Shown: positions 35,724-45,048 of the stretch, one piece after another
Layout: every line of letters begins with the position of its first letter
Numbering within the stretch: the first letter of the stretch is position 1
NCBI RefSeq assembly: GCF_017939705.1
Contig: NZ_JAGKSQ010000004.1
Location: 62,001 to 126,000, forward strand
DNA: 64,000 nt
DNA from: Halalkalibacter suaedae
GTDB lineage: Bacteria > Bacillota > Bacilli > Bacillales > Bacillaceae_D
Direction: 5' to 3'
Made by a program: the position numbers and the translations under genes
Notes under the pieces: generated by a model
Database searches by the model: none
What the model saw: only the letters and a program-made list of their open reading frames with translations
Told to the model about the DNA's origin: nothing

Positions 35724-36824
35724 ATGATCCAAAGTAGTAGAATTAGGTTATTTGTAGCAATTGTGATTTGTTTTGCACTTACAATACCTGCAGTAAATGT
35801 ACAGGCGGCTCTCAGCTCAAATGAAGTTGGTACTCACGACGGCTATGACTATGAATTCTGGAAAGATAATGGTGGCTCTGGAAGTATGACGTTGGGAAGT
35901 GGTGGTACGTTTAGTGCCGAGTGGAGTAATGTTAATAATATACTATTCCGTAAAGGTAAGAAGTTTAATGAAACGCAGACACACCAACAGATTGGAAATA
36001 TGTCTATTAGTTACGGTGCCAACTTCCAGCCAAACGGTAATTCGTATTTAACTGTTTATGGGTGGGCAGTTGACCCACTTGTCGAATTTTATATCGTTGA
36101 TAGTTGGGGCAGCTATCGCCCAACTGGAACGTTTAAGGGCACCATTAATGTTGACGGGGGTACATATGACGTATATGAGACCACTCGAACCAACCAGCCT
36201 TCCATTAAAGGGACTGCAACATTTAAGCAGTATTGGAGTGTTCGCACATCGAAGCGTACGAGCGGAACAATATCTGTTAGTGAACATTTCAAAGCATGGG
36301 AAAATCTAGGGATGACGATGGGTAAGATGTATGAAGTCGCACTTACTGTAGAGGGCTATCAAAGTAGTGGAAGTGCTAATGTATACAGTAATACACTTAC
36401 AATCGGAGGAAACTCTGGTGGCGGTAGCAATCCTCCTCCATTAAGTGGCGGTGGAAGTGATAATACTACGAAAAAAGAAGCTGAGAGCATGACAAAAGCT
36501 GGTCAGTATACAGGAGATATTAGCTCGCCGTTTAACGGAGTAGGTTTATATGCGAACAATGATTCAGTCAAATACACCCAGTATTTCGCAAGTGGCACCC
36601 ATAGCTTTTCACTTCGTGGTGCATCAAATAACTCAAACATGGCTAGAGTTGATTTGAAAATAGGTGGACAGACGAAGGGTACCTTCTATTTTGGCGGTAG
36701 TAATCCAGCAATCTACACAATTAACAATGTTAGTCATGGAACAGGAAATCAGGAGATTGAACTTGTTGTCACAGCTGATGAAGGAAATTGGGATGCATTG
36801 ATTGATTATCTAGAAATTAAGTAA
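35724..36824 (+). CDS. Secreted GH11 endo-xylanase with CBM36
   Basis: 366-residue secreted endo-1,4-beta-xylanase. Signal peptide 1-29 (cleavage near VQA-A); GH11 jelly-roll (about 30-230) with nucleophile Glu121 in [11 protein letters not shown] and acid/base Glu210 in [12 protein letters not shown]; a Gly/Pro/Ser linker; and a C-terminal CBM36-like module (about 250-366) with the [11 protein letters not shown] start. CBM36 binds xylan with calcium. The architecture is that of XynJ from alkaliphilic Bacillus sp. 41M-1. ATG 35724 has an AGGAGG site; the earlier ATG at 35670 does not. No wall anchor, so it is released, unlike the GH10 and GH43 enzymes. Confidence 0.94.
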   Translation: MIQSSRIRLFVAIVICFALTIPAVNVQAALSSNEVGTHDGYDYEFWKDNGGSGSMTLGSGGTFSAEWSNVNNILFRKGKKFNETQTHQQIGNMSISYGANFQPNGNSYLTVYGWAVDPLVEFYIVDSWGSYRPTGTFKGTINVDGGTYDVYETTRTNQPSIKGTATFKQYWSVRTSKRTSGTISVSEHFKAWENLGMTMGKMYEVALTVEGYQSSGSANVYSNTLTIGGNSGGGSNPPPLSGGGSDNTTKKEAESMTKAGQYTGDISSPFNGVGLYANNDSVKYTQYFASGTHSFSLRGASNNSNMARVDLKIGGQTKGTFYFGGSNPAIYTINNVSHGTGNQEIELVVTADEGNWDALIDYLEIK

Positions 36825-36881
36825 TTAAGAGAAAATATAGCGGATAGAGCTTCAAATAATTGAAATCTAGTATATGTTAAT

Positions 36882-36919
36882 AAATCCTGGCGTGGGGCTT
36901 CCCTGCTAGGATTTTATTT
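36882..36919 (+). terminator. Terminator after the GH11 xylanase gene
   Basis: AAATCCTGGC pairs with GCTAGGATTT (one mismatch) around GTGGGGCTTCCCT, followed by a T-rich run. Confidence 0.75.
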
Positions 36920-37069
36920 GTATTTCAAGCTGATACATTAAAATTTGTGAATTAAGTTTAGATAAAGGCAGGTATTCTTGTAGCAAGAAGATAATGTAAT
37001 GATTAGTCATTAAGGTTGCCTCAACAAGCAGCTGTGTAAACTAATAGACACTTTATGGAAGGCGGTACT

Positions 37070-37456
37070 ATGGGAAAATCATTTGTTAGTATATTGATGG
37101 TTATCTTACTAGCCTCATGCTCATCAAGTGAGAGTGACTTGAAATTTGTCGGAGAGGGTGAAACATGGTTAGTTGAACTATCTGTTCATCAAATAAACAG
37201 AGAAGAAACCTATCATATTAAGATATTTAGTAAAATGAATGAGAAAGACGGAATCGAGAGTTTTCATTATAATATAAAATCAAAAGATGATGTATTAGAC
37301 TATAGTGTGAACAATGCGATTCTGGATCGTAATAAGGAATACAACCACAAATTATTAAGTTCGAATAGTGCCACGACGACTGAGTTGGATGAGTTAGCTA
37401 TAGTAATAAAATGGAGTGGTACTTTCGAGAGTTTTGATTTGAATAACAGTAATTGA
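37070..37456 (+). CDS. Small lipoprotein, 128 aa
   Basis: Begins at ATG 37070 (MGKSFVSILMVILLASCSSS) with a GGAAGGCGG site; LLASC is a clear lipobox, so Cys17 would be lipidated and the protein held on the outer face of the membrane. The mature part has alternating strands (TWLVELSVHQINREETYHIKIF) suggesting a beta fold. No family recognised. A free-standing gene between the xylanase and a damaged Nudix gene. Confidence 0.75.
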   Translation: MGKSFVSILMVILLASCSSSESDLKFVGEGETWLVELSVHQINREETYHIKIFSKMNEKDGIESFHYNIKSKDDVLDYSVNNAILDRNKEYNHKLLSSNSATTTELDELAIVIKWSGTFESFDLNNSN

Positions 37457-37584
37457 GGTACTGAGTTCAATATGTTATTGCGTGTATGTAGGGATTTTGA
37501 AAGATGGCCTATAAGTCGAGGCGGCACTTGTTAAATTTACAATTAATAGTAATTAATTTGATTAAGAAAATAGGAGGGGTGAAA

Positions 37585-38064
37585 TTGGGATATATTGATG
37601 AGTTACGCAAGCTTATCGGGAACAGGCCTATTATAAGTGTAGGTGCTACCATTCTTGTTGTAAACGCTGAAAAGAAAATACTATTTCAACATCGTTCAGA
37701 TACCTTGGATTGGGGATTACCAGGAGGTTCAATGGAACTTGGTGAAACTCTTGAAGAAGTTGCCTCAAGGGAACTTAAAGAAGAAACAGGACTTACAGCA
37801 AATCGGTTCGAGTTGTTAGGGGTTTTTTAAGGTCCAAGCTATTATTGCCGTTATCCAAATGGGGATGAAACATATAGTGTCATTAATCTATATCATGCGA
37901 TAGATGTAACTGGGAAACTGGAAATGACTGATGGTGAAAGTATTGATCTTCAGTACTTCGATAAGGATAATCTTCCAAATCATATAAAAAAAAGAGCAAA
38001 GGCATTAATTGAGAGTTTAGGAGAAGGTATCTGGGATTTAGAAGATTCATTTTTGGAACTTTAG
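37585..38064 (+). pseudogene. Nudix hydrolase gene with an in-frame stop
   Basis: Starts with TTG 37585, seven bases after AGGAGG. It encodes a complete Nudix box (GGSMELGETLEEVASRELKEETGL fits Gx5Ex7REUxEExGU). A TAA at 37828-37830 follows ELLGVF; reading on in the same frame gives GPSYYCRYPNGDETYSVINLYHAIDV and on to a second stop at 38062-38064, completing a normal 159-codon Nudix protein. So one nonsense change (for example TCA to TAA), not a frameshift, splits it. It could be a pseudogene, a read-through gene or a sequencing error. Confidence 0.85.
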
Positions 38065-38116
38065 GTAGGGCATAATTCGGAGTGAACAAGTGCATTATAC
38101 AGTTAAATTAAAAGGA

Positions 38117-38150
38117 TTCCACTCCAAAAACTAAAAATTTAGGAGTGGAA
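38117..38150. terminator. Hairpin between convergent Nudix and AraC genes
   Basis: TTCCACTCC and GGAGTGGAA pair perfectly around a 16-base AT-rich loop. No clear T tract on the plus side; on the minus strand CCTTTTAATTT follows. Possible terminator for the AraC-type gene. Confidence 0.5.
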
Positions 38151-38159
38151 AGTGATTAA

Positions 38160-39047
38160 CTATACCTCAATTGCTCGTTTCTTTACCGGAATATAAATAT
38201 CCATCATTTTCTCTGGTCCGATACAGCGTTCATCATACAACTCGAATTCCACTGTGCCGCAATGCTCATAGTCGGATTGTTGAAACCATTCTGTAAAAAT
38301 ATAATTCCAAGTTGATTGAATTGAAGCTGTGAATGATTCAGTATCTGCCACTGGAGTGGTGAAGACAGCATATTCTTGCTCAGGGAAATGCCTGTAGACC
38401 ATTCCGTCAAGTGCTTTTGTTCCTTCTTCGACTTCCATTCCAATGATATAGACGAACTCGCCTGTCTCAGGACAAAAATCAGTGCAAATTCCAAAATCAG
38501 CATTGTTAATTGGATTAGGAATGGTGCAGCCTAAGTTGTTTTGTATGTATTGCTGCCAGAATTCAGGTATGTCCCGATTGTTTTGTCCATCCGTATTTTT
38601 TGTTTTTAGTGCATAACCAATAATGTGAAATGCTGGCTTCGTTCGTAAGACTGGTTCCATTTTGCATCCTCCTAGAAATTGTTTTGAAATAAGGTAGGCC
38701 TTACCATGGAAAGGTCCGGATATCTGCACTAAGTTGCGATATTGCTTCGGTGAAACGCCATACATTTTCTTGAAGGCACGATTGAATGACTCTTGATACT
38801 GAAACCCTGAATCAATCGCAATTTTCATAATCTTATCATTTGAGTAAAATAAACGTTCAGCTGCAAAAGTAAGCCTTCTTTTTCTAACATAATCCATTAC
38901 AGAATCTCCGACCATTGCTTGGAAGATTCGATGATAATGAAACGGAGAGAAACAAGCAATCTCTGATAATGTTTCAAGAGTTATCGGTTCATCCAAGTGT
39001 TCTTCAATATAATTGAGCGTTCGTTGTATGCAGCTCTCATAATCCAT
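38160..39047 (-). CDS. AraC-family regulator with GyrI-like effector domain
   Basis: 295 residues: two helix-turn-helix motifs (about 1-110; LSEIACFSPFHYHRIFQAMVG and AIDSGFQYQESFNRAFKKMYGVSPKQYR) followed by a GyrI/Rob-type effector-binding domain (about 140-290). This layout is found in regulators responding to small amphipathic or cationic ligands, such as BltR/Rob-type systems. Starts at ATG 39047 with AGGTGACAGGG upstream; the longer frame adds 13 residues with no site. No obvious target operon adjoins; the CDF exporter gene is divergent with a 271-base gap. Confidence 0.9.
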   Translation of the reverse strand: MDYESCIQRTLNYIEEHLDEPITLETLSEIACFSPFHYHRIFQAMVGDSVMDYVRKRRLTFAAERLFYSNDKIMKIAIDSGFQYQESFNRAFKKMYGVSPKQYRNLVQISGPFHGKAYLISKQFLGGCKMEPVLRTKPAFHIIGYALKTKNTDGQNNRDIPEFWQQYIQNNLGCTIPNPINNADFGICTDFCPETGEFVYIIGMEVEEGTKALDGMVYRHFPEQEYAVFTTPVADTESFTASIQSTWNYIFTEWFQQSDYEHCGTVEFELYDERCIGPEKMMDIYIPVKKRAIEV

Positions 39048-39318
39048 CCCTGTCACCTGCCTTATATTTACAATAACAGAAAACAAACGTTTGTTCTTAA
39101 CATTTTTTGCTATGTTAATTATTTTTTAGGGAAACTAGTTAGGATGATTTAAATTCATTTGATTAAAAATCTTGTTAGCACTTCTCTATAGCAGAGGAGG
39201 GATATCATGTAAGAATATTATTGACTAAGGATAAATTTTGCATATATTATCCATACTAAAACATACGATCTAAAAAATTTATACATATGTTATGACAAAC
39301 GGAATTGGAGGAATGTAA

Positions 39319-40182
39319 GTGGACTCATATGATAATCTAAAGGCCGGTGAAAAAGGGGCTTGGCTCAGCATTTTCACCTATATCTTTTTATCAATTGCTA
39401 AATTGACAAGTGGTTATTTAGGGAACTCAGGAGCACTACTCGCGGATGGATTAAACAATTCAACTGACGTGGTTGCTTCTATTGCAGTATTAATTGGGTT
39501 GAAAATTGCAAGAAGGCCTCCTGATAAAAATCATCTATATGGACATTATCGTGCTGAAACGGTAGCTTCACTTATAGCTGCATTTATCATGGTTTCAGTC
39601 GGAATACAGGTTATCATTGAAGCCGCCAAAAACCTAATGGAACCGGGTAATGTCGTACCTGATATGTTTACTGGCTGGGTAGCTTTAGGTAGCTCAGTTA
39701 TTATGTTTTTTGTTTATTTATATAATATGAAATTAGGTAAAAGAATAAAAAGTCAATCAGTACAAGCGGCTGCAAAGGATAATTTATCTGATTCGCTTGT
39801 AAGTATTGGGGCGTTCATTGGGATTGTAGGTTCTCAGTTTGGGCTCGGTTGGCTGGATACTGCTACAGCCATTGCTGTTGGATTAATTATTATTAAAACG
39901 GCCATTGGCATCTTTAAGGTAGCTGTGCTTGAGTTAACAGATGGGTTTGATGTTAATGAATTAGACGAAATAAGAAAAACAGTTAACGATAATCCAAAGA
40001 TAGAAGAAGTGAAAACTCTAAAAGCAAGAATGCATGGAAATCAAACGTTTGTTGATCTGGTAATCGTAACAGACGATCATTTAAATGTCGTTGAAAGTCA
40101 TCAAATCACCGAGGAAATCGAAAATACTCTGAAAGAAAAGCATGATGTTCAGCATGCTCATATTCATATTGAACCAAGGTAA
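39319..40182 (+). CDS. Cation diffusion facilitator, MneS/MneP-like
   Basis: 287-residue CDF exporter with six helices and a cytoplasmic C-terminal metallochaperone-like domain (about 205-287). TM2 carries ADGLNNSTD and TM5 carries AAKDNLSDSL; the DxxxD in TM5 and Asp-rich TM2 site, with HLYGHYRAETVASL between, are the manganese-type pattern shared with B. subtilis MneS (YdfM). Starts with GTG and an excellent GGAGG site. Likely Mn2+ (perhaps Fe2+/Zn2+) efflux. I saw no MntR box I could call. Confidence 0.9.
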   Translation: MDSYDNLKAGEKGAWLSIFTYIFLSIAKLTSGYLGNSGALLADGLNNSTDVVASIAVLIGLKIARRPPDKNHLYGHYRAETVASLIAAFIMVSVGIQVIIEAAKNLMEPGNVVPDMFTGWVALGSSVIMFFVYLYNMKLGKRIKSQSVQAAAKDNLSDSLVSIGAFIGIVGSQFGLGWLDTATAIAVGLIIIKTAIGIFKVAVLELTDGFDVNELDEIRKTVNDNPKIEEVKTLKARMHGNQTFVDLVIVTDDHLNVVESHQITEEIENTLKEKHDVQHAHIHIEPR

Positions 40183-40207
40183 TAGGATGTTTGTAAAACC
40201 CTATTGG

Positions 40208-40265
40208 TAGAGGTCGCTGAAAAGGATTGATCGTTACTCTTTTTACGCCTTTAAGCGGACCTCTA
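40208..40265. terminator. Hairpin between convergent CDF and glycosyltransferase genes
   Basis: TAGAGGTCGCT pairs with AGCGGACCTCTA with one bulge, over a long loop that includes CTCTTTTTACG. The GAGGTCGCTGAAAAGG arm resembles the MITE end GAGGCCACTGAAAAAG, so it may be a decayed relative. Confidence 0.5.
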
Positions 40266-40309
40266 GCTTATATGATTAGAATTTTTAGCTGGAAAAGTGA
40301 AGGTCCTTA

Positions 40310-41056
40310 TCATCTTTTTTTCATTGAAAATAGTTCCTCGGCATAACCAACTATACAAATGGGTGCTTGGATAAACGAATATAAAACGAGAAAAAGTATC
40401 AGCGAAACGAAACCCTTGCTAACGGAGATACCGATTTCACCCAAGATTCGTTGCTGATATTGATACATTTGCAATACGTTTAATAAGGCAAGCGGTATGA
40501 GCAATAATGTTATAACACCTGCTATTAAATAGAATTGAAAAAACAGAGCTACTAGAATACCAGGTAACAGGACAAACATAATCATTAAATCAATCAATGG
40601 AAAAAAGAGATTTAAAAAGATGATGAATTTTGATAAACCTCGATATTCGATTAAAATAGTAGGATGTGCACGGAACGCCTCAAATAACCCTCTTGCCCAG
40701 CGTTTTCGTTGCTTAAAATAACCTGCGTACTTAACTGGAACATGGGTAAAACCCACTGCTTTAGCTTGATAGTCAACCCGGTAATTATGCTTAAGAATTC
40801 CCCATGTTAATACGATGTCCTCACCTACAACAGGAAACCAGCCCCCAGCCTTTTCAATTGCCTCTTTTAAGTAAGCACTAAAGGCCCCTTGAGCAACAAG
40901 AGTTCCTTCGTACAGACTTTGCTGTCGTTTGACGGCAGCAATACTGATTAAATAATCCCACATTTGAAGACGTGCTAGCCAGCTCATTTTTTTGTTCTCG
41001 ACAATAAGACTACCCGAAACGGACAGAAGCGGAGAAAATGCATGTTTGTAGAAACA
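40310..41056 (-). pseudogene. GT2 processive glycosyltransferase, 5'-truncated remnant
   Basis: The longest ATG frame (from 40987) encodes 225 residues that are only the C-terminal half of a membrane GT2 enzyme such as poly-N-acetylglucosamine or cellulose/hyaluronan synthases: GTLVAQGAFSAYLKEAIEKAGGW, the GED catalytic base in VVGEDIVLTW, the Q-x-x-R-W product motif in KQRKRWARG, then four or more helices. Upstream the frame continues to 41056 (AFSPLLSVSGSLIVENKKMSW, matching the family before this region) and then hits TAA. The nucleotide-binding N-terminus with the DxD motifs is absent, so the protein should be inactive. Confidence 0.78.
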
Positions 41057-41339
41057 TTAGGTTGGAGAAAGACTATTAATAATGAAATATTCTAATTAGA
41101 ATGGAACTTAGTAATTAGTTATTTTATAGCCTTGATATAAATAACTGAGTATTTACAACTACTTTTGGTCTTTCTTTTTAAACAAATCAGATTATTGCTA
41201 ACAACATTATCCATTTTTTAGTATAATAGTAACAAAGATACATGGAATTCATGGAAATCCTGCTCGGATAGAGATAATATGATTGTTTGTCCTATATTTA
41301 ATTGCTCAGCTTGAAAATAAAAATAAGAGGTATGGTCCT

Positions 41340-42902
41340 GTGAACTCCCAATTAACTACTTTTATAACTCTCATGTGCACATCTGGTGTCCTTAATCTGT
41401 ATTTATGCTGTCGTGTACTTATGAAGCGACATCACTATTCAACAATTGCTAACTTCTTTGTCATTTATGCTGTGTCTGTAACGATTTATTGTTTTGCGGC
41501 TGCTTTTGGATTAGCAGCTACAACTCTTGAGCAAATGAAACTGTCAACGATTATTCAATATATTGGATTGCCTTTCTCTGCACCGTTAGGCTTGTTATTT
41601 ATAATGAAATATCTAGGAATAACGATAAAGAAGAAGACATATCTCGCTTTGTTTACGATACCTATCATTAGCTTGATTATGGTTGTGACAAATGACTATC
41701 ATCATTTACATTATCGAGTGTTTGAAGTGGATCCGAATTTAGGTGCTCCCTTTATTTATATGGAAATTGGAATATGGTATATGATTTATGGTTCTTTTAC
41801 ATTTGCCTGTATGTTTGTTGCTTTTTTGCTCGTCCTTTCTCGTTGGGGAGAAACTGACAGGGCCTATCGTACACAACTAATTGCACTAATATTCGGTCAA
41901 CTCGTCCCTATGCTGACTGCATTTGTTTATTTAATTGGGCTGACTCCCCCTGGTATTGACCCTGTGCCGATGATTTTATGGGTGTCTTCTCTTTTATATT
42001 TATGGTCAATTAATTCATCTCAATTGTTTAAAATAATGCCTATCGCAAAGGACGCGATATTTAATAGCATCAATGACGGTGTTATTGTATTGGATGAATC
42101 GGACAGAGTTATTGAATTTAATAATGCGTGTGAGCAGATGTTTCCACTCCTAACTAGATCGCTGTTTGGTAAGGGTTTTGATGATGTGTGGTTGTCTTTA
42201 GCTGGAAGGGCTTTTCCCTTCCCTTTAAGCCATGTCGCATTTAAAAGTGAAATCGAATTAGTTGTTAATAATTCTAAACGTGTTTATCAGATTCGTACCT
42301 CTGCTTTGGAGCCAGTAACGAACGGGAAGGGTATGTTACTTATTTTTACTGATATTACCGAAGTCAATAGATTGCAGAAGAAGCTAGAGCAGCAGGCTTA
42401 CTATGATGAATTGACAGAGATTTTTAACCGTCGTGCTTTCTTTACCCATTGCGAAGAAGAGATTGCAGCTGCTAGAGAGGCTTCAAATCCGTTTACAATC
42501 ATTTTGCTTGATATTGATTATTTTAGAAAGGTTAATGATACGTATGGTCATTATATTGGTGATCGGTTGCTTGTCCATGTAGCTAAGGTTTGTCAAGCAG
42601 AATTAACTGAAGGGATGCTATTTGCTAGATATGGTGGGGAAGAATTTGTGCTAGCATTAAGTGGACGTACTATAGAAGAAGGTCAAATAATAGCAAATAA
42701 GCTTCGAAGAAAAATACAGGAACAGCCACTACTTATTGCTGAGGGCATAATTTCTGTTACTTTTAGTAGTGGAGTTGCTGAGGCAATGAAGACAAACGAA
42801 GAAACGCTGCATCAGTTATTAAATAAAGCGGATCAAGCTTTATATGCAGCAAAACGTGATGGGCGTAATCGGGTTCATATTTATACTGAGAATTTACTTT
42901 GA
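41340..42902 (+). CDS. Membrane diguanylate cyclase: 7TM sensor, PAS, GGDEF
   Basis: 520 residues making the second messenger c-di-GMP. The first about 230 residues form seven helices of the histidine-kinase 7TM sensor type, then a PAS domain (about 240-350; IFNSINDGVIVLDESDRVIEFNNACE) and a GGDEF domain (about 365-520) with GGEEF at 432-436 and FNRRAFF substrate contacts. No RxxD inhibitory site precedes GGEEF, so product inhibition may be absent. GTG 41340 is chosen with AAGAGG upstream; an earlier frame from 41283 adds 19 residues. No phosphodiesterase is nearby. Confidence 0.92.
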   Translation: MNSQLTTFITLMCTSGVLNLYLCCRVLMKRHHYSTIANFFVIYAVSVTIYCFAAAFGLAATTLEQMKLSTIIQYIGLPFSAPLGLLFIMKYLGITIKKKTYLALFTIPIISLIMVVTNDYHHLHYRVFEVDPNLGAPFIYMEIGIWYMIYGSFTFACMFVAFLLVLSRWGETDRAYRTQLIALIFGQLVPMLTAFVYLIGLTPPGIDPVPMILWVSSLLYLWSINSSQLFKIMPIAKDAIFNSINDGVIVLDESDRVIEFNNACEQMFPLLTRSLFGKGFDDVWLSLAGRAFPFPLSHVAFKSEIELVVNNSKRVYQIRTSALEPVTNGKGMLLIFTDITEVNRLQKKLEQQAYYDELTEIFNRRAFFTHCEEEIAAAREASNPFTIILLDIDYFRKVNDTYGHYIGDRLLVHVAKVCQAELTEGMLFARYGGEEFVLALSGRTIEEGQIIANKLRRKIQEQPLLIAEGIISVTFSSGVAEAMKTNEETLHQLLNKADQALYAAKRDGRNRVHIYTENLL

Positions 42903-43141
42903 TCAGTTATTGTTTTTAGAAACCCCTATTTATATTAAACAAAAAAGAATTCGCCCGATTCAGTATGAGAAAACGTTGTTCTAATATAATTTATTTTCAG
43001 AATAAATTGTTTTGTGAAATTTTTTATGATATATTATTTTTCGTCGCCATATGAGTCTACATCTTAAGTTTTGCAGTGAATTAGGTGATTACTGAGAGTG
43101 AGCTTGAGTTTTCGGCGTAATTATATAGAAGGAAGTGTATT

Positions 43142-44473
43142 ATGTCATCAAGAGATTCATTTACTAATGTTATTGCGGTAGGATTTATGTTGTTTGCATT
43201 ATTTTTCGGAGCTGGGAATCTAATTTTCCCTGCAATGCTAGGTCAATTGGCTGGTGAGAATGTATTTGCAGCAAATGCTGGTTTTATTGTTACTGGAGTT
43301 GGATTGCCGATTCTAGGGATCTTGGCATTAGCCTTTTCTGGAAAGAGTGATCTACAATCACTAGCAAGTCGTGTTCATCCTGTGTATGGAATTACCTTTA
43401 CGGTAGCCCTTTATTTAGCGATTGGACCTCTGTTTGCTATACCAAGAACCAATACCGTTTCATTTGAAATGGGAATTAGACCGTTTTTAGGTGCTGATAT
43501 TAGTTTTGTACCATTGCTGTTGTTTACGATAATATTCTTTGCTATAACATTGTTTGCGTCATTGCACTCTGGCAAACTCGTTAATATCGTCGGTAAGGTA
43601 TTGACTCCATTATTATTAATTTTTATTAGTATTTTAATCATAGTTGCATTTATGAATCCAATTGGACAGCTTCAAGCACCAACTGAAGGGTATACAGCAA
43701 ATAGCTTTTTCAAAGGATTCCAAGAGGGATATTTAACGTTGGATGCTCTTGCTGCTTTCGTGTTTGGTATCCTTATTATTAATATCATGAAAGATCGAGG
43801 GGTCACTTCGAAAAAAAACCTAATGATTTCCACATTAAAGGTTGCCTTAGTTGCTGGAGTCTTGCTTGCAATTATTTATTCTTCTCTTTCTTATATTGGA
43901 GCAACAAGTGTAATTGAGCTTGGTCATCTAGAGAATGGTGCAGTTATATTAGCTGCAGTGTCAGAGCATTATTTCGGTGCATTCGGTAAAGTGATATTAG
44001 CTTTAATTGTGATCGCCGCTTGTTTAACGACTAGTATTGGATTAGTCACTTCATGTGCTTCATATTTCACGAAGATCGTCCCAAGCGTCACTTATAAAAG
44101 CTGGGTTATTCTATTTACAATTATTAGTGCAGTTATCTCAAATGTGGGCTTGTCGACCTTGATTTCAATCTCGGTACCCGTTTTATATATGCTTTATCCG
44201 TTGGCGATTTGTTTAATGGTGCTGACATTCTTACATCCTTTATTTAAAGGGAAAACAGAAGTATATCAGCTTAGTATGTTATTTACATTTATTATCAGTA
44301 TTTTTGAAGGTTTAAAAGTTGCTGGGATTAAATTTGAGCAAGTTGACGAACTATTCACAGCGATTCTTCCATTGTATACAGTTGGATTAGGCTGGGTTAT
44401 TCCGGCGATCATTGGTGGAGTGATCGGCACCATGCTCACTTATACAAAGCAGAGAGAACCTTCAGTTAATTAA
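43142..44473 (+). CDS. brnQ: Branched-chain amino acid:cation symporter
   Basis: Secondary transporter for leucine, isoleucine and valine, LIVCS family, 443 residues with twelve helices. Characteristic are FALFFGAGNLIFPAMLGQLAGEN at the N-terminus, YLAIGPLFAIPRT, and ACLTTSIGLVTSCASYF. An AAGGAAGTG site lies upstream. Monocistronic, bounded by a strong terminator. I see no T-box or CodY motif that I would call in the 239-base gap before it. Confidence 0.94.
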   Translation: MSSRDSFTNVIAVGFMLFALFFGAGNLIFPAMLGQLAGENVFAANAGFIVTGVGLPILGILALAFSGKSDLQSLASRVHPVYGITFTVALYLAIGPLFAIPRTNTVSFEMGIRPFLGADISFVPLLLFTIIFFAITLFASLHSGKLVNIVGKVLTPLLLIFISILIIVAFMNPIGQLQAPTEGYTANSFFKGFQEGYLTLDALAAFVFGILIINIMKDRGVTSKKNLMISTLKVALVAGVLLAIIYSSLSYIGATSVIELGHLENGAVILAAVSEHYFGAFGKVILALIVIAACLTTSIGLVTSCASYFTKIVPSVTYKSWVILFTIISAVISNVGLSTLISISVPVLYMLYPLAICLMVLTFLHPLFKGKTEVYQLSMLFTFIISIFEGLKVAGIKFEQVDELFTAILPLYTVGLGWVIPAIIGGVIGTMLTYTKQREPSVN

Positions 44474-44518
44474 TAGTATTTGTTTGGTTATATTGACAAT
44501 AAATGAATAGATGAGAAA

Positions 44519-44547
44519 GGACCAAAGCGTGAGCTTTGGTCCTTTTT
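44519..44547 (+). terminator. Intrinsic terminator after brnQ
   Basis: GGACCAAAGC / GCTTTGGTCC, perfect 10-bp stem with a GTGA loop and T5. Confidence 0.95.
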
Positions 44548-44640
44548 CTGTTAAATAAAATGACATCATTAGAATTTTTGATTATAGATAGGGACCAATA
44601 AGTTAAACATGTACGTACAAAATTATATTATTTTAAATAT

Positions 44641-44667
44641 AAAAAATAACTTATAAAGTTATTTTTT
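44641..44667. repeat. AT-only perfect hairpin before the GH43 gene
   Basis: AAAAAATAACTT and AAGTTATTTTTT pair perfectly around a three-base loop. It lies in the AT-rich, gene-free stretch 44548-45048. It could be a weak bidirectional terminator or a structural bend; nothing else coding is visible there. Confidence 0.5.
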
Positions 44668-44786
44668 ATAGAATGTCGATCTATTCTAAATAAATCTGTA
44701 TGAATTATATATTTTTATTGGTTTTTATTGAGAATCTTGTTGGTTTATAGTAATCTATTTTTAAGTGGTAGTGCTAACAAGTATTT

Positions 44787-44800
44787 TGTAAGCGTTTTAC
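44787..44800 (+). promoter_or_regulatory. CcpA/LacI-like operator before the wall-anchored GH43 gene
   Basis: TGTAAGCGTTTTAC differs by two transitions from the site at 11150-11163 before the other LPxTG enzyme. It matches 12 of 14 positions of the catabolite-responsive consensus. It lies 249 bases before the start codon, so the gene has a long leader. Confidence 0.55.
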
Positions 44801-45048
44801 TTCTTGTAAGTACATATAAATAATGGGGTGATGCTAATAAGATGTTGTCCGTAAGTGGTTGTTTGAATTTGCAGTATAAAATGACAAATTATTTGTAGGT
44901 ACATTAACTCCATCGATTTTCTAGAACTCTATCAATTATACTTGGACATTTTCTTGCTCTGAAATAACTATTAAATGAAGAAAATGCAAATATACAGAGT
45001 TTGAAATGGATGTGAATTCAGTTGTGCTTGCGAAAGGAGCAGAGCGTA

